Source: Progne subis subis
Lineage: Eukaryota > Chordata > Aves > Passeriformes > Hirundinidae
Direction: 5' to 3'
Assembly: GCA_022316685.1 (NCBI GenBank)
Contig: JAKJHU010000469.1
Span: 101,185-165,184, forward strand
DNA length: 64,000 nt
A model generated the notes under the pieces. The model was given only the letters and a program-made list of their open reading frames with translations. It made no database searches and was not told the DNA's origin. Below, piece after piece: positions 1 to 22,785 of the stretch; position 1 is the first letter of the stretch, and each line of letters begins with the position of its first letter. The position numbers and the translations under genes were made by a program.

Positions 1-7141
<7,141 letters not shown>

Positions 7142-9404
7142 TTTCATATATTTTCAAAAATTGCTGTATCTTTCTCATTCTTGCATTAATCTAATTTGCT
7201 TATTCAGCCGTTGCTTTAACTTGACGCATCTCTGAACAAGAAGATGATTACAGAGGGATGAACAGTGGAGTAGATGCAAATTTTAATGTTTTAATGATTT
7301 TATTACTGTTAATATATACTTGAATCATCTGTATCTGGTTTTTGTTCTTGTCTAAAGAACTATGGCTTTTTTCCAGCTGTTATTATAGTAATGTGTATAT
7401 TTGTAAATGTGAAAGTGATAAAACTGGTCTTTATGGTAATGTGATGATTCATCTTGGTTTCATTACTTGTTCAAAAAGAAGCCCTGAAAATATATTTTAC
7501 ACATCTGTTATTACAGACTTCTGGTTTTGGTGGATGGTGGATTTCTGTTGATCAAAATATTCTTTTGTAAGAATTTAAAAAATGTTTTTGAGCAATTAGT
7601 TGGTGGACAATCATATATTAATTTGAAGTATTATGAGTATTCACCTTGGTGTTCGATAAGGCAGCTCAAATACAGCTGTTATAAATGTGCTGAAAACACA
7701 TTTTAGGTTTTAATGGTGCAACTCAAGGCTAACTGAATTCTATTACTCCTGTGTCTGCAGCTCTCTGGTTTAAATTTCAATTTCTTGTAAGATTGCGGGA
7801 AGGCAAGGAACTTGGGAAAAGACCAGAGTTAATACAATTATTTATATTAATAAATATTGTCTGATGGACTCATTATTGAAGACGAAAAGAGCTGCTGTTT
7901 GGTTCTGAGGCTGCACTAAGTTGACAGCACTGCTAATCATCTTCTCTCCTTGGCTGAACCTTAGAGCAACAGACAAAGTGGGTGCAGGAGGGGAAGTGTC
8001 CATCCTTATCTGAACTTTGAAGAATAGAAATTGAGATGAATGGAAGACACCATTTTGGAGTATCTATTCAAAGTGTGTTTGCAGCTTGAACCTTTGAGAA
8101 TTGTAATGTGCTACGCCTCAGTAAAAGGTTACAGGTGTAGTGTCTGAAGTAATACATCACAATGGATTTTTTAGAGTCACCTTGTGATGATTGTAAATAC
8201 ATCAGTGATTCATTTGCTATGGGTGTATAGGACTTAATTTTTGAGCTTTGTTTTCTGTCAGATTAGAAATGGCAATATAACAGCTGAATCTTAACACAAA
8301 AACAAGCAAAAAACCCAACCTCCTCCTCATATGTTAGTTCAATTCTTCATGCTCACCACATATAAACAATACATGCTACTTTTCAGTTCTTAACAGGCAG
8401 CTTTCATTCAATTGTTAGTATAATTCTTTCTATGCTTTTTCTACTGATAGTGCCTGGATGCTGGATAGAGTGCAGTCATTCTCTTGTGTTGTCAGAAAAA
8501 TTACTGTTGAGCATCAGTATCTGGTTTTGTGCTGAGTCCTATAAATCCTTTGTGCTGCAGGTTCTATTATTAAAAACTAGCAGAAAATACATGAAGTGTT
8601 TGTTCTGGTCTAGCAGGCCATTCCAAACCAAATTAACGCTCTGGGCATCTGGCTCTTAGATATTCTGGTACTGGTGACAGCCTCTTGAGACAGTGTTTTC
8701 TGGTACTATTTTCATATTTGCAGTCAGTACTTTCTAATGGAAATAAAAAGGGGTTGTCCGAACACTTCAAATCCTCCTTCTCTTGCTAGATACCAAAATA
8801 ACATACTTCTACCCAGCTTCTATTTCTGAAAGTAGAAAGTGTAGAAGTTGCAGCCATATGCCCCATTATCAGCTTGTGGTCACAGCAATAATTTGGTTTG
8901 TACTTTCCTACCCTTTCATTGGTAGAACAGTTCAAATTTAGCTCCTAAAAAGTCACTACTAGGGCAGTATTTCTCTGGTGTATTAAGACTTTCATCTGTG
9001 TCCTGTGTATTTAAAGCAGCATGGAGGAAATCTTTCCTACACCTGTTCTCTTTGACTGGGATTCACTGGCTGTCAAGTCTCCCTTGCTTGTAGGAAGCTC
9101 CAAGCTTTTTAATTCTTGTTTATTTCCTTATTTACTGTATCTGCCGTAAGATCAGTCAATCAATGAAGTTATTAGGAGGCTTGTGAGAAATTCTTGTAGA
9201 TGTTTGAAGATGTTGCATAAAAGGTTTCGGACTTGCTGAACGAAGAGACACAAAAAGACCAAATGGTGCGGTTGTGCAGCTGTGGCAAGAAGACTAGAGA
9301 GTCTGCCATATCGAAGGGAGAGGATTTCAAAAAGGCAAGAGCCCTCACTTTCCTTCCAGTTTACATTTTCTTTGTAGGAATAAAAGTTTCTATCTGTGAT
9401 AACA
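7142..9404. other. GTF2H2 3' flank, no gene seen
   Basis: This is downstream of the GTF2H2 stop. A candidate polyadenylation signal AATAAA lies at 7849-7854 and would give a 3' UTR of about 0.7 kb; another AATAAA occurs near 8740. No conserved open frame or recognisable repeat was seen. The short open frames here lack splice-supported or family-supported content. Confidence 0.4.
7849..7854 (+). terminator. candidate poly(A) signal of GTF2H2
   Basis: This is the first clear canonical AATAAA after the GTF2H2 stop codon, 708 bases downstream. It is supported by sequence and position only; no transcript evidence is available. Confidence 0.35.
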
Positions 9405-9530
9405 CTTAGAGCTAATTTCCTTCTCTTGACCCACAAGTCTTCCATTGTGTTTCCTCTCCCCTGTGAAGCTAAGGAGGGTAGAGCAGCTTTGGTGCACACC
9501 TCTTGTCCAGCCAGGGTCAACCCACCCCAG
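9405..9530 (+). mobile_element. fragment of an ERVL-type LTR 3' end
   Basis: The stretch with the pattern 'gacccacaag...cctctcccctg...gagcagctttggtg...ccagccagggtcaaccca' resembles the last ~120 bases of the complete LTR at 44159-45179 (there '...gagtgagcagctttggtggttgcctggcacc...ggttaaccca'). Only this terminal part is recognisable. A 129-codon open frame on the other strand (9152-9541) overlaps it and is therefore not a gene. Confidence 0.55.
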
Positions 9531-12500
9531 TAATTTTTCAAAATATAGTAGGACTAGGAGACTTTTATAACAGTCATAGCCTTTTTTGGATTAGGATTTG
9601 AGTGAGAGAGGAATGTTGCTTATATAGCCAGTGAAAAAAATTAAAACCAACAGATAGGAGTAAGGATGAACTTGTTTGGTAAATGTCATAAATCTTTAAG
9701 ATGCTTCAATTACTTGAGAAAACAAAGCTCTTTAGACTTATAGGGAGCAGAATTTGTATACATATAGCTGACCCACAGACATGTCTGCTACATTCTGAAC
9801 CATCACAAAGTACTTTCTATCATTGTCTTACCACAATACCAATAACAACATGACAAAATTGTATGTTTTGCCACCTTTTTTTTTTTTTTTTCCCCTTAAA
9901 TAAGCAGAAATTCAGAATGCATTATCAACATTTAGTAATGGCTTTGAGATGGAAGAATTAAGATTGAGAGGTTCACTGAGGCCACTCTAGGTTTTTCAGC
10001 TACAGGATGAAATTCTTTGAATGTGCTAATTCCCTGTGTCATCTTGCTTAAATCTCATTTCCTTCTTTCCCTCCATTTTGGTTGTAACACCTTCTGAATA
10101 CTTGCTATTATAATTGTAAAGGCACGAAAATTTCCATTGGAGTTCACAGAAATTTCAATTTGGCATGTCAGATTTAATAATAGTCCTGTTTATACCATCT
10201 CTGCAGTTACCTTATCTCTTCTGAGTAGGCTAAAATCAACTTTTTATAACCTGTAGAAACCATGTTATTATGGAAAGAGAAGTGATGATGAATGTTATCT
10301 AAAAGATGTGCATAATATAATTTTGTAGTCTTGTTTTTTTCAAAAAAATGTGAAAAAGGATCCTGTAGCAGAGACAAATAACAATTAAATACATGAGCTG
10401 AATCTTTTTGCTTTGCACTGGTTCCCAAATGTAGTCTTTGATTTTCTCAAGTTTGTCAAATATGTGGAGACAGAATTCCAAGAAGTCCATTAACAACTGC
10501 AGAAGACTTAAAACCCTACCATAAGAAATGAGTATGATAGATTAAAATCCCTTCTGTCCTATACATCATGGTTTTTGACAGAAATGGCAACTGCTGCGAT
10601 TTTAATTTTTTTTTCCCCACATCATTGTTCATCCAGAGTGCAGTGTTTTTTCTGTGGATTAGTCGTATTTACTAGGATGGTTAGATGTACCCCATGTGAG
10701 CAGCACAATTCTGTCTCCCTTGTGAATTTGTCCTGGGTAAAAGTATGCATAATATTTCAAAGTATGACATCTGTGTTCAGAAACTGAAGAACCCAGCAGA
10801 GACACAGGTACAGTGTGCAGGATGAAAGTCCTTTGATAGACGGCTGTTGAATGACAGAGGAACAAACCCTGATTTACTTACCAGAGCTGTTTTTCTTTAC
10901 AGGTGATTGAAAGAAAGCAAAGCTGAGAGGGATTGTTGGTTTGATTTACAGAATGTATACACATTCAAGTGCTGTAAGTCTACTTACAGCACTTGAATGA
11001 GTATACATATTATTTTCATGCATCATTTGGCAATGCACTGTATCCTCCATAAATGCTCTCATCCACATGAAGAATACAGGCAATTCACTTGATCCTTGGG
11101 CAAAAACTCTTCTACTTTTTTGTCATTCTTGCTGTGTGCCCTGCACCCTTTCTTGTTCTAGTACAGTATTTTTTTGAGTTGAGGGGACTTCTTTCAAATG
11201 CACTGTTTAAGATGTGGATCAGCTGTGGGTTTTTACAGTGACCTATTTTTTTCTGCTTATTTGTAACAGATACCAGGCTTACAGATACTGTGTCTCTTCC
11301 TCTACCCCAGCAGTGCCGACTGCTTTGCAGTATGTTTTCCCCACATAATTGCTTTGATTTTGCATCTACCTTCTGCTATATGCCCTCCCCTTTTCTGATT
11401 TAGACAATGGAAATCTCCTTGCATTCATCTGCAGTAGACATTTATAATATTATTCCAGAGAGTGTCACTTCAAGTTCTCTGCAATTGTATTGTCCCTTTG
11501 GGAAGGTTTCTTTAGAGCTTGGTTAGTAGATGGCTCTGCCAGCTCTCTTCACTGGTTTTTTGTTCCTGCTGTCTGGAAGAAGGTTTAAATTAGTTTAGCT
11601 ATTCTCAGACATTTTATTTTTTTACCCAGCCTGTCTGATTTTATTTTACCCACTTAATTTGCCAGAAGTTTTGAGCCTTTTGTTTACTTTGTAAAAAAAA
11701 AGCTTCAGTTTTTTGAATTATGCTTTCTGTCATGGGCATAATGGGAGCTTCAAATGGAGTTTATCAGGGTGACCCTCCCACTGAGACTTGGAGTGCAGAA
11801 AGGACCTGCCTACCTTCTAAACTCCTGAGAAGAGTTCAGGTGCAGCTGGATCCACTCTAAGCCCCAGATTTTTTGTTTTCCTGTAAGCCCAAGATGCTGG
11901 CAATGAGCGTTGTCCCTGCTTTGGAGAATGTGATAGCAGGCCAATGCTTTCCGAACTAGTATCTTTTATTGCAAAGGTGATCTCACCTTGAGCATCTTTG
12001 AGGATGGAGAAGTCTGACCAGATTATTTCAAAAAACTTGGCTTGCAGAAGCCCATAATCTTCTTATATTTTACATAAGCTTGAACTGAGCTGGTTAGGTG
12101 TCCTTGAAACATAGGACAAGCAAAAGATCCACTTTCCAATACAGGTGGGATAGAGGTTCAATATAGTCCTGGTGCCTAGCTAAAATCTTCTCTAGGCTTT
12201 ACATTAGGAGAGTAATGCAGCTGAAAAATGAGAATGGCTTTTGCAAAAGTTGTGACAAAGCAATTGAAATTGCCCTAGCCCTGTCTGAGGTGAAAGCCAG
12301 AGCAAAGAGTGGCAAGGAGGGGATGTTTTTAGAAAGGAGAAAGCATTTATCTGGACACTTATTTATTTGTCTGGTGTTACTAGGTGTTACATTGAATCAG
12401 GTCTCACAAAGCAGTTGTGATGAAGGGCATGTGTTCAGGTCCTTCAGAGGGGGATGAGCTGAATGAGATGAATGGCTGTCCTCATCTAGCATCAGATGTT

Positions 12501-14400
12501 CAGCACCTCTGAAAGCCAAACACTGTCCTGCAAAAAAACAGGTTTATAGGGAACAGGGGAAGGTTGAAAATTACTACATTTTGAGAAGGATTTCTTAAAT
12601 TATCCTTTCTTTCTGCCTTGTTCCCCCTCCCCTTCCTTTCCTGTGGATGCCTTGAGTTTGTCAGTGGAAAATTCCTTGTATCTCTAGAGTATTTATGAGA
12701 CCTCTTATACCCTCTCTGGAGATGTAGTGTGCCTTTTCTGTTGATGACCTTTATAAGCTATTGAGTTACAGAAGAACACTGACAGCAGGGCCAAACCTGG
12801 GAAAGGAAAGCAGATAGTAACCTATTGCCCAGAATCTAAATTTTAATGGAATTTTTAACTTAGATCTCCTACTGTCGCCCCTTGGCACAATATCCAGGAA
12901 AGAGATAGTTGTTTAATCTTTAACAGGAAAGGTCATCTTCTCTCTGCAACATAAAATTTAGTTGTTTTTCTTAAGCTGAAGGAGCTCATCCTTCCTACAG
13001 GGTAAAAGAATAAAGTCTGCAGCCAAACTGATGGTTTAGTAGTGTCTACACCTGCTGTATCTCAGATGCTTCCCATTTATCCTGTGACTGCAGGATGCCT
13101 GTCTGTTAGAAGTAGGTGAGTTAAAAGGAGAGAATTTCAAATGAAGTACGGTATCTGAGTAGAGAAGACACTGCTTCAGGATAAATTAATCTTCTGTTTG
13201 TATACTTTACAACAATTGCAAATTGTCATTTTTAATGGGTATCACTTCTTCCTGTTTGTTCTATACACAGCCCAGAATATGTCTTGCTTCCAAAGTGTAT
13301 TCAGCCTGCTTACATACTAGACTTTGCTGAGACCTCTATTGAAATGCCTTCTTAGTTCCCCTTCTACAAAGCAATGGAAATTACAGGAAAAATAAGCAGT
13401 GGGAAAATAGACTGACTTAAAATAGAGCTTCATGATTTTGTTGCAAGTTATATTAGCTTATATGCCCTAGCTGCTAAAAAAGTATTTCCAAAATGTTTTT
13501 TGAATGTAATTCTTTTCTAGTATAGGCTTAAAACTACCATATTATACATAGGCCAGGGATTTTTTTTTTCTGTAAACAAATACCAAGTCTGTCATATTAT
13601 CTGCCTTTATTTTTGACATACACTTCAGTATATATAGTGACTTAATTACAGGAATTACATCTTGTAAGTAGGGTGACCATAAGGCAAGGCTGGAAAGCTC
13701 ATGTGATGGTACTCAGGCCTGAAGGAGATTGTTATGCTTGGTATCTCCATCTCTGCAGAACTGATCTGATGTCTGACCACCAGTGGCTGCACAAGTCAGT
13801 GTTTTATTTGCTTTATTCTGTAAGAGTGGTATTTGAACACTTGTAGACACACCAGTATCTTATTCTACTAGGCACTAATATGCCTGCTAGAGTATCCTTT
13901 ATCAGTCTCCTCAGTCTCCTCAGTCTGAGTATCACAGTGCTCAAATGTATACAGTTCAAAGTTCTACTATTTTTTTCAACCTAGCAGCAACAAAATTATT
14001 TTTAATGAGCCATACCTCAGCTTCACTGTTTATTTGTTCATGTTTCATATGACATTGGAGCATCTTTAAATCTTTACTGACACCTGTTTGAGTCTGCAGT
14101 GAAAGTAGCAAACTATGGAGGTTTCCAAAAGCTTGGAAAACTCTGTTAGCAAATAACTATGATACAGAATTTTTTTTAGAATACTTGATAGTGTGTCTGC
14201 TTTAAAAGAAGGGCCATTATCCACACGTTCACACATTAGATCACAGCCAGAGCAGCATCAATGGTGGATTTCATCACTGTTTCTTGATTGTCTTAAAATC
14301 ACAATGGAGGATCCCTAGAGTGTAGGAGTTTAAAATTACCTTAGCAATGGTTTTTGCCCCTTTCACCCAATTTTCAAGCCTAGAAAAGTTTGAAAGTGTT
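9531..14400. other. intergenic DNA between GTF2H2 and SMN
   Basis: This is AT-rich non-coding DNA with a T-run near 9878 and a strong hairpin at 10953-11008, listed separately. I found no conserved exon, RNA gene or clear repeat. Short open frames at 10575-10865 and 12215-12457 have no family signature. Confidence 0.45.
10953..11008. repeat. 26-bp inverted repeat with 4-base loop
   Basis: The left arm is 10953-10978, the loop TCTA is 10979-10982, and the right arm is 10983-11008. Both arms carry CATTCAAGTGCTGTAAG or its complement. The arms pair at 25 of 26 positions; the one mismatch is A versus T in ATACACATT/ATACTCATT. No similar element was noticed elsewhere in the window. It could be a template-switch palindrome, a MITE remnant or a small-RNA hairpin; function is unknown. 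Confidence 0.9.
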
Positions 14401-14495
14401 AGGGGTTTTTGTTTGTTTGTTTGTTTGTTTGGTTGGTTGGTTGGTTTTGGGGTTTTTTTTTGGGGGGGGTTGGTTGGTTGTTTTTTTTTTTCCCT
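14401..14495. repeat. low-complexity G/T-rich tract
   Basis: The tract has repeated TTTG then GGTT units followed by runs of T and G. The run of eight Gs between T-tracts could form unusual secondary structure. No coding potential is seen. Confidence 0.85.
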
Positions 14496-14536
14496 TGTCT
14501 TTTTGTATTATTAACTACACACCTCCATGACAAATA

Positions 14537-14775
14537 AACAGTATCCCAGTTCCAGCCAGGATAGGGTTAATTTCTCCAGCAGCCAGGAGAGGGCATGACT
14601 AGGAGTCCTAGCTTATTCTGTACCACCTCACATCTTCCATGGAGATGGGAGAAGGGATCTTTCTAGGTCACATATGCTGGTAGTAGTCAGCTGTTGGGAG
14701 TTCTGTGTGGTGAGCACTCATGTGTGAATCATTTGCCGTTTCTTGTACACCTTTTTATTAATAATCTAGTCAGTT
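14537..14775 (+). mobile_element. partial ERV LTR
   Basis: The text includes 'ccagccaggatagggttaa', 'agccaggagagggcatgac', 'ttctgtaccacctcacatc' and 'gggaagggatctttctagg'-like blocks in the order seen in a bird ERV LTR family, ending around 'acctttttattaataat'. The element is diverged and truncated, with no target duplication identified. Family assignment is from memory and approximate. Confidence 0.5.
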
Positions 14776-15029
14776 CTCTTGCTTGCAGTTAAATCAATTA
14801 CATGAATCATTTGTTTAAAACAAACCACTTTACTGAACTCAGAACTGCAGTAAAATTGTTGTATGCTAGATTTTACTAGTGTTAAAAACTGATCAAGGCC
14901 ATTTTTTTAACAATGCCAGACACCAACACAATAAATTGAAGCAGAGGGCAGTTCCGCCTCTTCAGCAATCTGAAAAGATGATTTAGAGGCTTTGCCTCAC
15001 TGCCATCAGTCTTAATATGTTACCTAGAC

Positions 15030-15034
<5 letters not shown>

Positions 15035-15090
<56 letters not shown>
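15035..15090 (+). repeat. 56-base poly(A) tract
   Basis: This is an uninterrupted run of 56 adenines preceded by ATTT. CR1 elements do not leave poly(A) tails, so this is either an expanded mononucleotide microsatellite or the tail of a retrocopy whose body is no longer recognisable. The upstream 100 bases show no gene I can name. Confidence 0.9.
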
Positions 15091-15092
<2 letters not shown>

Positions 15093-15327
15093 AGCCTTCC
15101 AAGTATCTTAGGTAAATTACGAGTAAGACTTTTTTTGCTCAATTAGTTGTGGGAAAACTCATTTTTTAACACATGACCACAGTAGGAAAAGGAAGTGAAT
15201 GTAGTGAAGTTCGTGCCTGTATATCCCTGAAAAGCAAACCACTGGCATTAACTAAATTACTGTCTAGTTTTGCGGCTACAGCCTCTATTAAGAGTAGAGT
15301 AAAATTCAGGCCTATGTTGTAAAGTGC

Positions 15328-16075
15328 TGTCTTAGGTTGCAGTATGTAACCAAAAGTATGTATTCTATTTTCCATCTGTTGAAACTGTTTGGGGAGGTGT
15401 TTTCTTTATCTCTTCCATGACCCATTCCTCATAATTCCAGGAGGGAGGGGGCAGGTGCCTTCTGTTAATGGGCCATCTGTTAAAACCAGGTGGGGCAGTG
15501 TTCTTTATCACCTCCAGGACCCATCCTCCCTCTAGGGGATATCTTCTGTTAATGGGCCATTAAGGCTCACCACAAGACTAATACAATTACATCATCCCAT
15601 TGTGAGCTGGGAGCTCCCGGCGGGAGTAGTAAAGCATTCCTACATGGATAAAACCTGCAATTCATAACTGCATGGCAGCCTCTTTCCACAGGATTCCCAG
15701 AGGAAGACTGGACCCATCCCACCACCACTGGACCCTTCTACCAGATCATCTCTGCTCCAACAGAACCACATCTGTCACTCGAGAAGGATTTATTTGGACT
15801 GCACCCAACACCCTGAACAACAGTGTGTCAGGTCATATTCTGACTGTCAGAGTTTCTAAGATTTTTTTTCTTGTTTGCTTGGGGTTTTTTTCTGTATTAC
15901 TACATTTATATTTTTAATATTCCTAGTAAAGAACTGTTGTTCCTATTCCTATATCTTTGCCTTAAAGACCTCCATTGCAAAATTATAATAATTTGGAGGA
16001 AGGGGGTTTACATTCTCCATTCCAAGGGAAGCTCCAGCTTTCCCTGGCAGACACCTGTCTTTCCAAACCAAGACA
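15328..16075 (-). mobile_element. bird ERVL-like solo LTR, ~750 bp
   Basis: On the minus strand it starts TGTCTTGGTTTGGAAAGACA and ends CTGCAACCTAAGACA, giving short terminal inverted repeats (TGTCTTRGGTT). An AATAAA lies near 15790 on the minus strand. The opening segment, including the 'GACAGGTGTCTGCC' block and the C-rich section after it, matches a frequent songbird LTR known to me. No internal viral region is attached and no clear target duplication was found. It lies in the SMN 3' flank in the same orientation as SMN, so it might supply a polyadenylation site. Confidence 0.68.
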
Positions 16076-16279
16076 GGGCTGAAACCTATGTCCATCATTA
16101 CTTTTCCACAGGCTTTCCCTAATTTGCTTTCAGTATTGGTAATCAGAAAAAGGCAACACATCCAGGCTTTCTGTTGTATTTCAGCCATTCATCCAACCAA
16201 GAGATGCCTATGGAAGCTCAAAATGAAAACCATCCCAAAACAAATTACATCCCTAAACACAAAGTTTAAAAAGTGTAAC

Positions 16280-16285
16280 TTTATT
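16280..16285 (-). terminator. candidate SMN poly(A) signal
   Basis: AATAAA on the minus strand lies about 1.2 kb below the SMN stop, just before the LTR. A second candidate is at 16702-16707. Because SMN genes usually carry the stop in exon 7 and a 3' UTR exon 8, either could end the transcript; exon 8 could not be placed by sequence alone. Confidence 0.25.
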
Positions 16286-17486
16286 CCACACATTTGAAAC
16301 AAGACAATAGCCTTCCTAAAACCAGCTGTCATATTTCATGATTCTAATCAGACCCTCCTACTATGACAGTACAGTGTTTTCCATGTCAGCACTACCAGTG
16401 GCCACTGTAACATACATTGCTGCCATAACTCTCTCCTAAAAGAGGATACCATACCATAATCAATCGTTCTGGTGCTGCCATTCAGACAGAAAGTTTCAGA
16501 AATGCAAGACATGTCATGAGATAAGTGAAATCTATCACATAAGGGCAAAAGAGTTAAATCTATCATGTGGTAAGAAGACTTGAAATTGCCTCAGGGATGT
16601 AAAAAGTATTTTGCTGCTGCAGTGCTTTTGAAATACATCTGACTAGAGGTCTTTAAGAAATAGCTCATTTCAATGTACATTTAATTACTAGTCTGCAGTT
16701 ATTTATTTGGTAACGGGACAGCTCAGTCTTAAGAAAATGTTATGACTAATTGTCTTGATAAAATTCAGTTCTTCACCATCAATCACCAACGCATAAGTGA
16801 TACACACCTCTCAGCGGAAAAGATTGGTACCTGGCTTTAAAAAAGAAGCAAAAATTAGTATAAAAGCTTTTTGGTTTTAAACACACAAAGAATTACTCAA
16901 TTAAATCGATATTACATGTCACAGAAAATCAGAAAACAATTCCCCAGGAGAATATAGGTTTTTTTAATTAGGAAGTGAACAGTACACTGGAGAATTCTAG
17001 AAAAAGCATTTCAAATAAAAGTGTGGGAACTGAAGTACTGAGAACGGAACTGCTCAACATTACCAAACTGAATTTGTCCTGAAAACAAAGTTTAGCTACA
17101 ACCTACCATTCCATCTGTGTAAGGAAACACACATGAAAAAACCTGCATTTCACTTCCAACCTTTTGTTCCCAAAGCAGGTCACTATGAACCATTAATAAT
17201 TCAAATAAGGTGCACTGTTAATCCTGATGTACGCAGATACTGTAGTTAAAACTCTTATCAGAGCAATGAATACATTCCTTCATTCTAGCCACAAAAATAC
17301 AATTCCACAGCTGCTCAGCAAAGAAGGGAGTACTATTGGCAGAAGTTGTCTTTACAGAGAGCTGTAAGAGTGGATGGAAGTCCCAAAGCCAAGAGGTTTT
17401 TGAAGGGAGTTCAAAACTTGACTGTATCTTCATTTACCACAAAGCTGCAATACTTACAATCCTTCAGAACAATAGTGGATATCTGG

Positions 17487-21535
<4,049 letters not shown>

Positions 21536-21769
21536 GGCTGCGCTTCCGCCGCGCACGCGCCGAGCCCGCAGCGCTGCCGGAAGCGGCGCGACCCTGCCCG
21601 GGCCCGCTGGGATGCGCCGGCTCTGCCGCCTTCCGCCTGCTTCCCTGGGCCTGCGCAGCCGGGAAACCCTCCCTGGCGAGTTGCAGAGCGGGAGCCAGCA
21701 CCGAGCTAACGACAAGAGAGCAAAAGAATTGCTGCTGTGTTCAGCGCTGAGCTCCTCAGTGCAGGAAGG

Positions 21770-21952
21770 ATAAAGAGATCCTGGAAAGGATGCAGCAAAG
21801 GGTCCCAAAGATGGTTTGGGTTCTGTGAGCAGAGACTGCAAGAGTTGGGCCTATTCACCCTACAGAAGACAGAGAGGATCTCATCAAACATTCAGATATC
21901 TCAAAGGCAGGGGCCCAGAGGATAGTGCCAGACTCTTTTCATTGGTGCTCAG
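21770..21952 (+). mobile_element. CR1 LINE fragment, left half (interrupted)
   Basis: Diverged CR1 3' region text ('gcagcaaagggtcccaaagatg', 'ttgggcctattcacccta...aggatctcatcaaacattcagatatctcaaaggcagg', 'ttggtgctcag'). It breaks at 21952 where an LTR is inserted and resumes at 22521. It begins within 250 bases of the SMN start codon. Confidence 0.7.
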
Positions 21953-22520
21953 TGTTACAAATGGACCAGGAGACCAGCTCCTCTTTAAAGGCCTTTATTA
22001 AGGACAGCTCTGGGTGGGGAACTCGAGGGGTCGCACACACCACTGCTGCTCCCGATAGACGACACACGAAGAAGGAGGTGGTTCAGTTTTGCCACCCGGC
22101 AGAACTGGGACTTCCATCCTCACGAGAGTCCCTGGGAAGACAATGATGGCTTGAAGTCTAGGAGGTGTCCTTCTGGTCAAGAACTACCAGGGTCATGGTG
22201 ATGACACAAGGCTGGCTCTGATTGATGATCTGAGGTTCCGTACCGTTTTGCCGGGCTAGAGGCGTTATTTCCAGTCCTCAGTTATCTGGTGGCTCGTCGT
22301 CCCTGGGGGTCTTTTGTGCCTAGTGCATCTTAATTTGTATATGGATATGTACTTGGGCGCACAGTCTCCTGGGAGCAGAGGCAGTGACGCTTGACAGAAA
22401 GGGAGTACAAGCATAGAGTAGGAGGTAGGGAATGGGGGTATAAACGAACAAGTTTTTGCTTATGAACTATTAAACTGAGAACAGTAACTTTTAACAGTAA
22501 CTAAGAGCTCATATCTTACA
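21953..22520 (-). mobile_element. 568-bp ERV solo LTR inserted in a CR1
   Basis: The minus-strand element begins TGTAAGATATGAGC and ends CATTTGTAACA (TG...CA). AATAAAGGCC near 21990 acts as the LTR polyadenylation signal, followed by a short U5. The 5-bp duplication CTCAG flanks it exactly (21948-21952 and 22521-22525), and CR1 sequence continues on both sides. No viral coding region remains. The composition is more even and less CpG-depleted than neighbouring repeats, suggesting a fairly recent insertion. I cannot name the family with confidence. Confidence 0.8.
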
Positions 22521-22785
22521 CTCAGCAACAGGATGAAGAGTAATGGACATAAAACACAAGAAGTTCCACCTCAATATGACCAAGAACTTCTTTATATTGA
22601 GTGTAGCAGAGCAGCTGGAACAGCTGCCTAGGGAGGTCATGGAGTCTCCCTCTCTGGAGACATTCAAACCAGAGCGCATTCCTGTGTCACCTGCTCCAGG
22701 TGACCCTTCTTTGGCAGGCCACTTGGACTGGATCATCTCCACAGGTCCCTTCCAACGCTAACAATTCTGATTTCTGTGAATTTAA
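22521..22785 (+). mobile_element. CR1 LINE fragment, right half
   Basis: This continues the CR1 interrupted at 21952: 'aagaagttccacctcaatatg', 'agagcagctggaacagctgcctagggaggtcatggagtc' and 'ggactggatcatctccacaggtcccttccaac' are the CR1 3' UTR blocks in order. Plus orientation; 3' end near 22785. Confidence 0.8.

Noticed and set aside
9152..9541. 129-codon minus-strand open frame, considered as a gene between GTF2H2 and SMN
   Set aside because: Its start overlaps an ERVL-type LTR end on the opposite strand and it has no known domain.
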